This document shows, piece after piece, positions 24,985 through 37,686 of a DNA stretch of 64,000 bases. Where the stretch lies: NCBI GenBank assembly GCA_018806985.1, contig JADANN010000431.1, forward strand, positions 1,240,001 through 1,304,000, given 5' to 3'. The notes below the pieces were generated by a model. The model had not been told where the DNA came from and ran no database searches. It saw nothing but the letters and a program-made list of their open reading frames with translations. Origin of the DNA: Angiostrongylus vasorum (Eukaryota; Nematoda; Chromadorea; Rhabditida; Metastrongylidae). How positions within the stretch are numbered: position 1 is the stretch's first letter; every line of letters begins with the position of its first letter. Both the position numbers and the translations under genes were made by a program.

Positions 24985-25830
24985 TCAGCCAAAAAAACTT
25001 CGTTCATTTGCCGTATAGAGGTTATCAGAAATTGTAAAGATAGAAGACGAAGACGAAGACGAAGACGCTACATGGAGAACAGGAACAACTGTGGACCATC
25101 GACAAGGATCGCCTGCTCTGATGAAGACGAAGACGTCGAAACGTCGGCCGAATAAACGTCTCATATCAACCTCGTGTAAGCCCAACAATATAAACACATG
25201 TTGATTATTACAGTGCCGAGTTTAAGTGACGGCCGGTTTCAAAATTATTGTAAAGGTAGTTCTGATTCTGTATAAGTGCTAGTAATATTTCGTTTGTCTT
25301 CCCTAATTTCTAAACCTTATACTTGTTCAGGTGCACTAAATTAAACCAATGTGAGTTTTGCTGTTCCCCGATGGCGTAAAGGCTTTATGAGGACCCGGAA
25401 ATACTAGTCTTTTTTGTGATCTTGTACCCTCTCTAGTAAAATTTTTAGCTTCTCGTATCATAGGCATCCTTTCATTGATAATCTAACACAAGGTTGATAA
25501 AAAGTTTCATTTGGTTGGCGTTTCAACATACTCATCGTCTTCAAAGCTGATGATCCGAGTCGATAGTATAGAGTTGTTCCTCTTCTCGATGTATGGCGTA
25601 TTCGTCGACGTATCGAGACGGGTCTTCTTCAGTGGAACACCGCACGAATGAGTGCTCATCCAGCAGTACTCTTTGTTGTTGTTGATAACGACTATCCATT
25701 GATAGTAATTTACTTTTCAACGGACAATCCATCTAGCCGACTAGGATCGTTGGCTCTGACGAGAACGAAGACGTCGAAACGTTAACCGGGCTAATATCTT
25801 TATAAACCTTGTGCTAGCTTAACAATCCAA
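24985..25830 (+). repeat. Penelope-terminus-like sequence with hammerhead-like hairpins
   Basis: Contains GAAGAC repeats (25040-25066) and the hairpin motif TCTGATGAAGACGAAGACGT with following CGAAACGTCGG near 25118, and a second at 25756. A closely similar block lies at 50030-50230. Short frames here have no recognisable domain. Confidence 0.6.
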
Positions 25831-26179
25831 GAAAGTTTTTGAAGCGCTATTGCGCGCTGTGCTTTACATGGCTTATCTCAAGTATATACACATATGTGGT
25901 ACCTAGGCATGTTCAACTCACGCGTATGCATACAGACAGTCATGTCCAAATGTTCATAAGTACACGCATACAGAATATGTGAATATGCACGGATCTCGGT
26001 GCATTCAGATATTTCCCTGGATTGCATGGCGAATGTTCGTGTGGTTTTTGTTCTTATAATAAGAACCTTCCGTTTCGATGACCATTGCTTCTGGCAGATG
26101 ACGTCATGGAACCAGAAAATCCAACATTTACGTTAGTAGAATGTCACTAACTTAAACTCGTTTGCAAAGCCGTTTTATT

Positions 26180-26650
26180 TGCAACGCAATCACCCGTTAA
26201 CGGGACTGATCTGGGGAGCCCACAGAGCCCAGTTAAGTTGAGGGCTGTAGTTTAAGTCACAATGGTTTACTTTTTTTCCCTTCGTTTCCTCCCGCAGACA
26301 CCTGCTGTCCGGACTTCTGCAAATATCTCAGCATCGTTGTGATTGTATTTCGCGTAAAACCCTGCCGCAAAAATTGTTGTAGACAGATAATAAAAAAGTA
26401 AAACATTGTGATTTCAACTAGAGCCCCAGTTTAACTGGGTTCAATGCCGATGTGGGCTTCCTAGATCAATCCCGTTAACGGGTGATTACTGATGACACTG
26501 ACCGATAGAATTAGCTGAGAGGAAAGCGAAACGAAGGACCCGCATAGTGTGGCGGTGAACGCGTTAGACCCCTGAAAGGGTAACAACGCCCCCCACCGCG
26601 AACACCTGCGGTCCGGTCCTTTGCAAATATCTCAGTATCGTTGTAGTTGT
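26180..26650. repeat. Palindromic MITE-like family D
   Basis: Inverted halves around 26290-26420 with the CACCCGTTAACGGGACTGAT and AGACAGATAATAAAAAAGT blocks; abuts the Penelope fragment. Confidence 0.72.
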
Positions 26651-27200
26651 CTATCTAACGGTTTAAACCATTTTTCCATTTATTCTTGTGGGGGACAGAC
26701 GATGAAAATGTCGCCAATATATCGACAGTAGAGCAAGGGTCGGCGATCGGGAACTGGAGCTCCCATCTTATACATAAAGGCAATGATAAGGCTTGGTGCT
26801 AATCGCTGTCCCATGGCCAACCCTTTAATTTATGCAGGATATCTTCCTGATCTGACCTCAAAATTTAGAATGTAAGGCACTGTCTTTAGAGGATCATGAG
26901 TTATTGGATCGACGAGCCATAATGCTTACTTTATTTTCAGATTCTACGAGCAGTTCGAGAACGGCTTGCATTGAAAAATCATTGGACACATTGGTATAAA
27001 GTGAAGTAACATCGAATGTCTCTTTACATCCGTGCTGTCTGCTTGGGGGGGCATCGGAAGTGATCTAGGAATACTTTGATATTAGGCAAATGGGTTGCAA
27101 TGAATTTTCAGTAACTGGGTCAGGATAAAGTTCTGGTACCACGTTATTCTCTCTATTGGCCGTTCTATAGAACTGATGATGCTTCTAACCTTAAAAAGTC
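26650..27200 (-). mobile_element. Penelope-like element, reverse transcriptase fragment
   Basis: Minus-strand reading contains CKETFDVTSLYTNVSNDFSM, LAMGQRLAPSLIIAFMYKMG and RRPLLYCRYIGDIFIVCP; the catalytic YxDD is YIGD here, a mutated form. Frameshifted and inactive. Confidence 0.8.
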
Positions 27201-27420
27201 ATAAGTCAATAGATTCAAGGTCATCAGTAAAAAGCAGGCATATGTGTTTTAATAAGCGATCGCAGTGATGGCTGAATGTATATCTGGTCCGTACAGTGCC
27301 ATGCAGCGTTGTAGCAATGCATTAAGTCAGTGTGCTTCACCTTGAATTCAATTCTAGTACCCATTTGCTGCTCCCGGTGGATCGACAACGTGCTGAACCT
27401 CCTATTTAAACTGATTTTAG

Positions 27421-27928
27421 CGAAATTTTATCAACAGATTGCTGGTCGGCCGGTGATGGAGTTGGTTTATTCTCAGCTGGGATTCCAAATGGATACGTCT
27501 GTACTAGCTTGGATGACTGTGCAGTGGGAGTGAGCTCGCTGCATGCATCGCATTTTGACGGCCAGGAAAGATGCTTCCCATCCAAACCAGGTGGAAAGCT
27601 ACTGGCTGGTAAAACAGCACGATCGCATATGTGCGACAAGCGGTACTGAACACGTCACTCACTCATTGGATGAAGCCAATGTAGTAAACAGTTAACTAAT
27701 CTAATAAACCCGGTTTTCATCCGATCTTTCATCCAAAAATCTGAGAAAGTTGGAATGTCAAGCTTGTTGTTAATTAAGGATAAAGCAAAGTGGTGTTCGC
27801 TGAAGGTGACTAGCGATAACCCGGCAACATGGCAAACTGTTTGCCCAGAAGGTAAAATCAAAGGCCAACGGGGGGGGGGCAATTGGTCACGAAGCTGCAT
27901 GAATGACGCACTTTCGAGATTCGGCTAA
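27421..27928 (+). CDS. Possible two-exon Cys-containing secreted protein, 5' end not found
   Basis: I do not recognise this family. Exon 27421-27608 follows ACTGATTTTAG and reads 62 codons with four cysteines (DCWSAGDGVGLFSAGIPNG, then VCTSLDDCAVG, ERCFPSKPGG), ending at a GTAAAA donor. A second exon 27786-27928, in matching phase through a GATAAAG acceptor, gives KWCSLKVTSDNPATWQTVC, then NWSRSCMNDALSRFG and a TAA stop. The frame stays open across a run of ten G. Seven cysteines and the Trp/Asn-rich end look like an extracellular domain. The preceding DNA is a decayed SINE and a Penelope fragment, so the 5' part may be lost; a dead fragment is possible. Confidence 0.4.
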
Positions 27929-28393
27929 GGTTAACCAGCTGTCACCAGCGACAATGAGTGAAATCTGGCCACCGATCGCGAGCTTGTAGCAGCAATCTGC
28001 GACATGCCTTATTAAATTATTAAAACAGCGAAATATTGGAACAGGGATAGAAATGAAAATTTACTAAGAATGCTTTAAACATTAATTTCTCTATGGGAAA
28101 TTCGGTAATAGTTGTTCAGTCATATATTTCAACCTTGACAGCTATAGCTAATCCCAACCGAGAAACAAGAAACAATTTCTTCACTAGCCTCAGTGGAACG
28201 AAAGTAGCAATACGTTTCCATCTTCGCGATAGTTAGAGGGCCTTGCAATACAAATATGGTCTTTGGGTCAATCTCCTTCACTTTTGGCAAGTTGGTACGA
28301 AGGTTGCCCGCAAGGATAACCGCAATTCTTTTATAAATTGGTATCCTCTTTTCATAAGTCATTGGATATGGTAATATGCAGTTAGTCACGTGT
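27929..28393. other. Unassigned DNA before copy B
   Basis: A 92-codon minus frame (28129-28407) reads LAGNLRTNLPKVKEIDPKT and SEEIVSCFSVGISYSCQG and crosses the duplication border. It could be an exon, but no domain or partner exon is recognised. Confidence 0.3.
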
Positions 28394-29817
28394 GGAGCCA
28401 AATGCACAGTAAATTTATGAGACGTTAATCAATGTCGAATGCCTTATCCTAAATCTTGGTCGTTATGGCAGATAATAAGGTTAACATAGTCACCCAGCGG
28501 TAGTGCTCATAGCACCAACTGCTATAAAGTTTTTCAGTATTAACTTGACAACTTTGATTACAGAAGAGTCCTAGTACTCCACCTTAATGGTGTTAATTTC
28601 TTAATGAAGGCGGTTCAGGAAGAAAAAAGGACAGAGTACACGAAGCAGAAGTATGAATATTAAATGAATAAAAGGAAAGACATGGAGAGGTGGAAAAACC
28701 AATTATAAATTAGGTTAAAAAAATAGCGGCAAAATGAGAGACTTACAAATGAAGCAGAAATTGGCATTTAAAGCGTATAAAGCTAAACTGGTTTATGACT
28801 GGATTCACTGGTTCCAAATGTTAACGTTCCTCTTCGACAGCATCTTTCCCGGTCAAAAATTTATTTCGTTTCATGAAATGTTTGGTGACCTTCACGACCA
28901 CCAAAAAAAATATTCTTCATAGAAAGTAGATAACTGAGATGCAAAAATCTCTTCTGGTGGTGAAGGTGTGTACCTTATTCCAAAAAAACCGACTTCCTAC
29001 TTAGAGGTTTAAATAGGCAAGAAAAAATCAGCTCGTGAAAACATAAGCTGCTGTGCTAAGAAAGTGATAAAGCCTGGTGTTTATCAATCCCTGAGAGATG
29101 CGCCGTTCATCAGACTTCGTTAAGCATCGTTTGAGGTGATTGAATGCGTATACGGCCTACGCAATGAGTTGCGGTGACTTATTGATGTTTCAAGTCACTG
29201 GTGCTATCGTCCCGGACAAGTCACATTATCGAGCCAACGATTAAGTGTGTACTGCATAGCAATCTAAGCTATTGTACTCTGCGAGCCATACTACTTTGTT
29301 AGGGACAACGAAACACGAAAGTGAACAAAGTGCACCCGTTACCTGAAGCGAAGCGATATCAAAGAAGTCTACGAGTATAGGAGGCACTGTACGAGTTGAG
29401 GAGGAGAAAATCAAGGCCGACAATTGCAAAGGCAAGTATGAATTTAGCACTTCCACTTTTTCAAACAAAACTAGTAATTTGCTGAGCCCGATGGCCAGAG
29501 GGCTTGAACTGCATTGGATGCTGGCGGAAAGCTGATTGAGAATCCTGTACCTAAACTGCAACTAAGCTGGTTTTGCTACAACTAGTATTTGTTTCTTGAT
29601 CACTGGAACATTTTTGGAGTCCAAATCTCTACATGTTTGTAGAAGATACTTTGCCCAACTGTATAAAGTGCATGAGTAAATTTCATACAGTGTTCTTTTA
29701 AATTTAACATGTTTTGAATTGGAACCTTTAAAAAAGTGATGATGACGTTAAGTTTTTAGAATTTCTGAAGGAATAGCTTTAGCTGCAAGCATAAATGAAT
29801 GCTCTAAAAGCTAAAAA

Positions 29818-30093
29818 CGATAAAGATTTGGGCGTTGATCAATCCCTGAGGGATGCACCATGCATTCGACTTCATTAAACATCGTTTGGAGGTGATTGAA
29901 TGAATAGCTAGCTTTTACAAATGATTCGCGGTGGCTTACCGATGTCTCGAGCCAGTGCTGCCACCCTTGCAGACAAGTCTGGCACTAATTTGTCGACCTC
30001 GGAGGGATGGAAGGCTTGGTGGGCACTGTGCGCGGGGATCGATCTCACGGGTGTGTTGCAGGGGCGACCACTGCGCCACACGCGTTCTAACGA
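29818..30093 (-). repeat. tRNA-derived SINE (copy B of the duplication)
   Basis: Counterpart of 1427-1702, differing by small indels. Confidence 0.85.
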
Positions 30094-31089
30094 ATGGTGT
30101 AGCCTGATGATGAAATCCTGCTTGTTTATTTGCCTACGTGCGCCAAGTATGAGCATCGGAGCAATAAGTTGGAAGAAATTACTGTCATGGGTTCTAGTAA
30201 ATCAGAATTCAATCTCAGCAACCTTTGCTTTGTTTGCTCTATGAACTGAGATATGGTGTTTTAAAGATTAACCGTACAATATTTTCGCATCGCATCATGT
30301 AATTCCTTTAGAAGTCGTCGTCTCATAAGTTTCAATTCCTTGGTGTCATCTATTCCTATTTCTTCATAGTAGACCGGACGACACGCTACAGAATGATGGT
30401 ATACAGCCGTGACCGTTGATCAGATATCGTGCATAGTCCCTGAAGGCAGTTGGTGCGTCATTCGCGCCAACTTTGTGTGCTCATATCCTATGATATTCTT
30501 TGATTGAACCTCCTATATAAAGGAACTCTCCGCTTAAAGGAATATCTCCACCAACAATAGCCGAACATTCTTTTCCTCCATTAGTCTGTTAGGCTTTAAC
30601 AGCTAAACAATCAATTAATAATTAATTAATAAGTTCGACAGTAGTAATAAAACTCACCACCTTTACAATTTCACTACTTTCTCACTTTGAATAAGTTTAC
30701 TCCAAGATAGCTGAGCTTCTCGGTGGAAATGCCAAACCCGTTTTAACTCGTAATGACCCTGCTAAGAGGTGCGAACGCCCAGCTGTCAATGGTAGAACGA
30801 CACCCCATGACATCTCACTGCCACAGGAAGGAGGCAGCCCCTTGGTGGAACAATAATGCTAACACTGCTAACAAATAATAATAATAGTAATAATAATAAT
30901 GACGATTAACACTAATAACGAGACTAAAATTTAACAATAATTGATAATGGGAAGATTGTCGTTTATGTGAGTGTATACGGCCAAATCACTTCTTATAGCA
31001 TGTGGATCTCTATAAACGGTACTAAGATTCTATTTCACTTGCCTTTCCAATTGCTTTCGTTGCACTCCTCTCTACGTTTGAGTTACAGG

Positions 31090-33390
31090 ATGAGAGTTAT
31101 ACTAATTTCATTGTTGGCCAGCACTGTTAGCGCAGGGATGATCGACGGCTCGGAAACGAGAATTGGACGATTCACCAACGAGAATAGTTTTGAAGAAATA
31201 CGAAGCGATGGATATAATTCGCTCAATAACGTAAGGTTTTCCAATCTCACACATATCTTGAAAATCAACATTAGCCTTTCATTTTACGCTTGATCTTACT
31301 CTATTCATAGGAACGGAATGCGGTGGATACAACGAGACTTCTCGAGCAGTTACACGACATGGAAGGTGAAATAATTGATGAGCTCAGTTTATCCGACGAG
31401 CAAAATGCTGAGTTACTAAATGAGATGAAGGTCAGAGGATGGGTTTTCGTGTGAAGGTCATTTAAGAAGTAGGGTTAATTTCTAGGATTACGTCGAAATC
31501 AAAAAGGATCAAATCGAACCAAAAGGTGATACAATCGAAGAAATCAACCATAAATGCAATGTGGACACTGCGTTGTTTCAAGGAGACATGCTTCTCACCA
31601 AGTTTGCTAACTTATAAGTTCTGCTCTTATGTTGCATTGCCTCCATATGTCCGTCTTTTTTTCTTTAGAGAACAAGCCGAGGAGGTCATCGATGACATTA
31701 AAGAGAACGAGGGCAATCGCGAAAAGCGACAAGCATACCGTGATGGACGTTACCCTAAAACTTTGTGGTCAAATGGAGTGTATTACTCTTTTTATCCAAA
31801 TTCAAGTTCGTTTTTCCAATCCTTTTGATCCCCTAGAAGCATATTAAGTGAAAAACACTAGTAATTTAACCAAAAACTTTAGCCCAAAAAGCGAGAAGCG
31901 TATTCAGGAAGGCTGCGGCGACCTGGCAAAGCGAAACTTGCATTGATTTCTCGGAGAGCAACACAGGTCTGGTAATGACCGAAATTATTGGTACATTAGA
32001 TTCCACGACTTCCATAACAAAAAAAATTTCAAGCACCGAATAGAATCGTCGTTATCAAAGCAAGTGGCTGCTGGTCCATGGTAGGAAGAGTTGGAGGAGT
32101 ACAGAGTCTCTCACTTGGAAGTGGATGCGAATCGGTATAATGTACGGATTTTTTTCGTAACATGTCTATGAATAACCATATATGCAGGTTGGAACTGCTG
32201 CGCATGAGATTGGCCACGCTTTGGGCTTCTTCCATACGCAGTCAAGACACGACCGAGACAGTTTCATCACGCTTTATACACAAAACTTCATGGTAAACCT
32301 GAAATGAACAAGCAGCATAAGTGACTAATAGTGGTGCAAACGTGATTCCAGGATGGCTGGTTGTCTCAATTCACAAAGCAAAGTGAAAGGTCTAACTACA
32401 ACTATAACCTGACCTATGATTATGGAAGTGTTATGCATTACGGAGCAACGAGGTAGGCATGAGCAACAGACTCAAGTTTTCAGTTAGAAGTCATATAAAT
32501 GTTTAAACGCTTCAATTACAGTGTCTCGAAGAACAACAAGCCCGTCATGGTGCCACGCGATGTTAAATATATGCAAACCCTTGGTTCACCAATAATTTCA
32601 TTCTACGAGAAACTTATGATGAACATGCACTATAAATGCCTAGGTCAGAAGAATCTCTAAGGAAATATGATTTTCCTTCATTTTTCCTTAACATTTAACC
32701 TTACTCAAAATTAGTTTAGATAAATGCAAGGCATTGTCCTCAGCTACCTGCCAAAACGGTGGGTTCCCCCCATCCCAGAGCCTGCACTAGATGCATCTGT
32801 CCTAGCGGCTATGGTGGAAGCCTTTGCGATAAAAAGAGTAAGACATTCTCACTTAAACCACTCCTCTCTTGGAGTTTATACAAATGTAATGATCACCTTT
32901 TCAGCCAGAAGGTTGCGGTAGGATACTGGCGGCAACCACCTCTTTCCAGACGCTTACGGATACTGTAGGTGGAAGCACAAGCGATGACTTCACTATGTGC
33001 AACTACTGGATTCAGGCATAAAACTTTATTCTTGACTGGAATAGTACTAATAGTAACACAAAAAATCCTTTAAGGCACCAGCTGGATCCAAAATTGAAGT
33101 TGTGCTCGGAAAGTACACGAGAGGTTTTGCTATCGATGGTTGCACATATGCAGGAGTTGAGATTAAAACAGGAAGCGATAAGCGTCATACTGGTTACAGG
33201 CAAGCGTCAAGCTCTCAAAAAGTTAACTCCTTCAAGTCACTTCTATGTATTGAAATGTTCAGGTTCTGCGCTTCGGAAAAATGTCGGGACATCTTTGGTT
33301 TCTACTCACAACATCGTCCCTGTGATTACTTACAGCAGAACTCGTGCTGCCACAACCGTTTTACGTTATCGAATCAGTAACGTCGTATAA
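31090..33390 (+). CDS. Secreted astacin zinc metalloprotease with EGF-like and CUB domains (copy B)
   Basis: Same 13-exon gene as at 2700-4999, shifted by 28,390 bases: signal peptide, propeptide, astacin catalytic domain (HExxHxxGFxHxxxRxDRD and SxMHYG), EGF-like and CUB. It shares the exon 10 C-run and A-run defects and both GC-AG introns. It also has its own extra A in the last exon (GAAAAATGTC near 33279 against GAAAATGTC in copy A), which breaks the final CUB strand and moves the stop out of frame. The frame is intact in copy A and in the paralog, so this is probably a base-calling error, though a real mutation cannot be excluded. Confidence 0.88.
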
Positions 33391-33465
33391 AATGATAGAT
33401 TTTTTGAGACTATGAATACCATGCGCAGAATATGATTTTTATTGGTTGTCATATATTTCTTCTCG

Positions 33466-33471
33466 AATAAA
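33466..33471 (+). terminator. Polyadenylation signal of astacin copy B
   Basis: AATAAA in the same relative position as at 5086-5091. Confidence 0.5.
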
Positions 33472-33530
33472 AGTGTTCGTTCATATATTCACGGCTTAGC
33501 ACATCCGTTTGTTTAATCATCTGTCTTCAT

Positions 33531-33756
33531 AAGCACACCCACCCACACGCCCATCTACACACCCACCCCGCACCCACCCACCCGTCCACTTGCACACCCA
33601 CCCACGCACCCACCCACCCAGGCGCCCGCCCGCACGCCTAGCCAAATATACGTCGCACACGCCAACTTACGCTTACAACATGCACGCCTACCCGCACCGA
33701 CATATATACACACATTCGTATACACCACATTTGTAGACACATGCACACCCATCCAT
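33531..33756 (+). repeat. CACCC-rich low-complexity tract (copy B)
   Basis: Counterpart of 5141-5365 in the duplicated segment. Confidence 0.85.
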
Positions 33757-33916
33757 ACAATTTTTTGGGGAATAAACACAGACGTCGATGCATATTCAAA
33801 TGGCATCGGTTCACGTTGTCAGTACAAAGCTGTCTAACCCACTCACGACAGCATCATATTGTTTGGCTGGCCCAGTAGAAAAAGTAGCAATTTTTTCACA
33901 TCTGCGGGTGAAAGGA

Positions 33917-34196
33917 TAAAAGATAAAACTCTCGGCATTAATCAGTTTCTTAAAAAATGCGCCATGCATTGGACTTCGTTACGCATCGTTTCGAGGTGAC
34001 TGAGCGGATATCTGGCCTTTACAATGACTCGCGGTGGCCTACCAATGTATCGAGCCAGTGCTGCTACCCTCCCAGACAAGTCTGGTACCAATTTGCTGCC
34101 TCCGGAGGGATGAAAGGCTTGGTGGACCAAGGGCGCGAGAATCGATCCCACGTGTGTTGAAGGGCGCCTTCGACCATTGTGCCGCGTCAGCCCGGC
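33917..34196 (-). repeat. tRNA-derived SINE (copy B of the duplication)
   Basis: Counterpart of 5526-5805. Confidence 0.85.
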
Positions 34197-35072
34197 TAGG
34201 GATATTCTGGTTTTTTTCATGATAAAAAATGGTTTTTCGCAGACTAGATAACTTTATGTGTTGGGTACGTATGCTATTCATTTTGTGCTACTATGGTTCG
34301 TCATACAAGCACTGGTGTCGGCATTTGGAAGCATTCTGTAGTTGATATTTTTTTATTTCGGTATTTTCACAATGGATCTGTGCAAACTGTAACCATAGCG
34401 GTTAAAACTTAATAACGGCTTGTCATTGGTCCAAATGCCTGTCCAAGTATCGTGTTTAGAAGATAGATATCTGTGGAAGTGCCTTCACTGGAAAGCGTTC
34501 CGCAACAAGTGGCAGTGATAAGTGCCTTAGATGATTGAGTGATAAATGCGGATGGCGTATTTCCGAAATAGTTCCTATTTTCTATATCACCGAATGATTC
34601 CTATGCCAGGTTTATTGTTAACCACATTCGTTCTTGCCTTTTTAGACTACATCTATAGACCATATTCTCCACAAACAACGATTGTTTTTAATGTCTTCAT
34701 GCACTTTCGTCGTACTTTCCGCAAATCGCTTCCTAGCGGCCATCTCATGCACTTACTTCGTTGCTTGTTAAGCCGGGGTCCTATGGTTTTTTTGCAAACG
34801 TTCATCTTTGTCAGGCAGTTCGGGCGCTGCATGTACTTCCTCACATCTGGCGTTTTGTGACACAACCAAATCAGTTTTCTGTCTACACATCTGCATTCGT
34901 ACAAACGTAGGTTAAAATTTAGTAACGCCCAATAGCAATGTCTTTTGCCTTCAGATGAAGCGTAGAGAGCGCCCTCACCCTTTCACACCACTCAGTTTTC
35001 TTCGATTTACACAGAATAAGAGAACGCTAACTCGTTCTCACACCAGTGTATCATCGCCATGAAAAAACAAAA

Positions 35073-35347
35073 AAGGATAAAGCTCTCTGCATTGATCAAT
35101 TCTTGAAGGATGCGCCATGTATTCGAGTTCATTAGGAATCGTGGGAAGTGACAGAATGCATATCTGGCCTTCACAATGACTCGCGTGGCCTACTGATGTA
35201 TCCAGCCACTGCTGCTATCCTCCCACATATGTCAGGTACCAATTCGCCGAGCGGATGGATGGAAGGCTTGGTGAGCCATAGGCGCACGGATCGATCCCAT
35301 TTGTGTGTGTTGCAGGGCGTCCCCGACCACTGCTCCACACGCACCCT
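35073..35347 (-). repeat. tRNA-derived SINE (copy B of the duplication)
   Basis: Counterpart of 6680-6955. Confidence 0.83.
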
Positions 35348-36324
35348 ATATCATCGCCGTATTAAAGTTATTGTCAATCTTCGTGTAACCGCCTATGCTT
35401 TACTAATCTAATGATTGTTTGAAATACTTAAGCTGTTTGAATGTGTTAACCTCATTGCACTGCTATTATAATCTCACACCTGCCTTATAAGATGTCCAGT
35501 TTGTAATGTTGTACTCAATATCATACTCGCACGTCATATTCCGCCACTAGTCTGTGAGAGAACTGCTCTCTTCTTCCAAGGGTCACCTCTCTTTCATCAT
35601 CTTCCCTCTCCTATTCACAACCATTCCCGCCTTGTCGCTTGTATTGTTTGTGTATCAGCATGTCGGTATAATTGTATTATTGTCCTTATAAGTGATTTAA
35701 TAATCGAATCTTGAGATATCGCTCTGTAGCGGTCGAAAAGGCTTCTACTGGAAACTGTTACATTTATGGTGTATTGGTCTGGCTGTTGTGGTTCCCATAA
35801 TCACTATCAAATTAATGTTGTGGAGCATTGGTAGGTCCTTCAAGATTTTCGTTCGAAATCAAAAAGTTTCACAGCGAGTATGACCTGCGAGTATTGCGTG
35901 GGCTAAGGTTTTCCCTTTAATAAGATCTTCTACTGTGGTAATTGTTAGTAACATTATTTGAAGAGTTAAGAAAAAAACACAAGAGAGAAGAAGTGCAAAA
36001 ACTCCATTTCGGTGAGAAGCAAAGAAAGTAAGCTATCAACTGTTATGTTGACGTAGATGCAGTGATAAAAAGAGATCCGCGAAATTGACTGAATATTATG
36101 GTACGGTTGTTAAAAAGCGGTTCCAATCAAATACTAATATAACTCGTTACAATTCATTGTTAATACTTTTGATGGAAAACTAAATCATAGAAACAGTAAT
36201 AATGAAAACACAAAGCTAGCTATGAAGCAGAAACCGCTCCGATCACACCAAAGGGTAGGGTTATCTTCCAAAACAATATCTCAATCCTAAGTACGATTCG
36301 TTTCACGCTAGCCTCCATATCAAA

Positions 36325-36765
36325 CGAAATGAGTTACGCCATTAAAGGCTTCCCTAAGAAAGAACGTCTTGAAAGTTATGTGGCGATTATTGACCTCTTA
36401 CCCAATGCCCTACGCCGCCAGTTAGCTCGCCACCGCCTCTGTGATCGTTTGTGCAGTTCAGAACACTGTATGATCTGTCCTACCGGGAGAGACGGCGATT
36501 GCATGAGTTCCAGTACAACAAATTTGATCTCATATAGGGCATGCCATGAACAATACATTGAGCAAAGGGGGCAGCTTTATGCCTGTATAAAGAAACATTG
36601 TGATGAGAAGGATAAAATTCGACGAAGTACTCCTCTAGGTACACATAGAGGACACAAAAGCATAGTGTTGTTTTTGAAGTTACTGTCAGGACCTTAGCGC
36701 TGTAATCAAAAACGCCAAGGCGCAAGACTCCTGAAGCTTATAAATTTTAAAAAATCCAAGGATGA
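36325..36765 (+). mobile_element. Penelope-like element, C-terminal fragment
   Basis: An open frame at 36329-36697 reads LPNALRRQLARHRLCDRLC, then CPTGRDGDCMSSSTTNLIS, homologous to the region that precedes GIY-YIG in the 13-14 kb fragments. It begins about 300 bases after the right border of duplicated copy B. Confidence 0.72.
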
Positions 36766-37686
36766 ACCGGAAAGACGAGAGCCTCACTATCACACGTGAT
36801 CTGGCGCCTGATTTCAAAATGATTTTTTTGACGTGGGTGGGTCCTACTGGTCATCACACGTGAACAACACACGGATGGTCCCACACACAACACTACGATG
36901 AAGTTTTTCAACAAAGAAGCGTTAACTTCTGTGTCAGATCTTGATGAATACGATGAAATTTTCACCCAGAATTACACGACTCTTGTTACATAAACTATGT
37001 CCACGTTCTGAGGAAGGCGAAATCGCAAAGACGTCAGCCATCGAACAACAACAACAACAACCACGACGACGACGATGGCAATCTATCCTCGCATCGGCTC
37101 AACATGGGCAGTTTCCAAGAACATACATTAACAATGAAAACACTAACACATTCATGGCGATGTACGATTTTTATTCGCGTGCCTTATCTATCAAACTCAT
37201 TGCATGAGGCACACCCCTAAAGTGGCTAGTTCGTTTTGGAATGCCTCCATTCTAACCTACCTCACGGGCCTTCTTTTGTACCACAGTTCATAACTTTAAA
37301 CCTGGATGATTTCATCTTCACCTAAACAGTAAGCCAATTACGGCATTAAGAAATTAGCAAATTTAGGCTTACAAAGAGTAAGAATATTTTCAGTGAACCG
37401 GTCGCTGAGGTGTAAAGAAGCTTCATGCGGCAAAACAAATGGTCGAAAGCAAAATGGATCATACATGACTTCCATCTACTAGTTAGAGCAGAAATGCACC
37501 ACATATGACTCACCTAGGAGGCAATAGATTGAGATTTTACGAGGATTTAATAGTTTTCAAGTGTCTGAGTTTTAAAAAGCCACGAAGTAATAGAAATCAA
37601 TCATTTGTCTAAAGACATTTATAACACCTGTTATGATTTGAATATGTACAAAACATCGGAAAAAAATATTGGTTGAGAAACCTAAA

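Larger units (their letters stand above)
28394..36026 (+). repeat. 7.6 kb duplicated segment, copy B
   Basis: Direct repeat of 1-7632, offset by about 28,393 bases. The left border starts at GGAGCCAAAT; the 28 kb sequence before it is unique here because copy A is cut by the window edge. At the right border, after AGAAGCAAAGAA at 36026, copy B enters unrelated DNA with a Penelope-like fragment, while copy A continues towards the small secreted-protein gene. No target-site duplication or transposon terminus is visible at the border. Confidence 0.97.

Noticed and set aside
25040..25066. GAAGAC repeats as a CRISPR-like or regulatory array
   Set aside because: Short direct repeat without spacers, inside a Penelope terminal sequence; the genome is eukaryotic.
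34546..34860. 104-codon plus frame with hydrophobic segments
   Set aside because: Open only in copy B because of one extra T; the same region in copy A is interrupted, and there is no domain.
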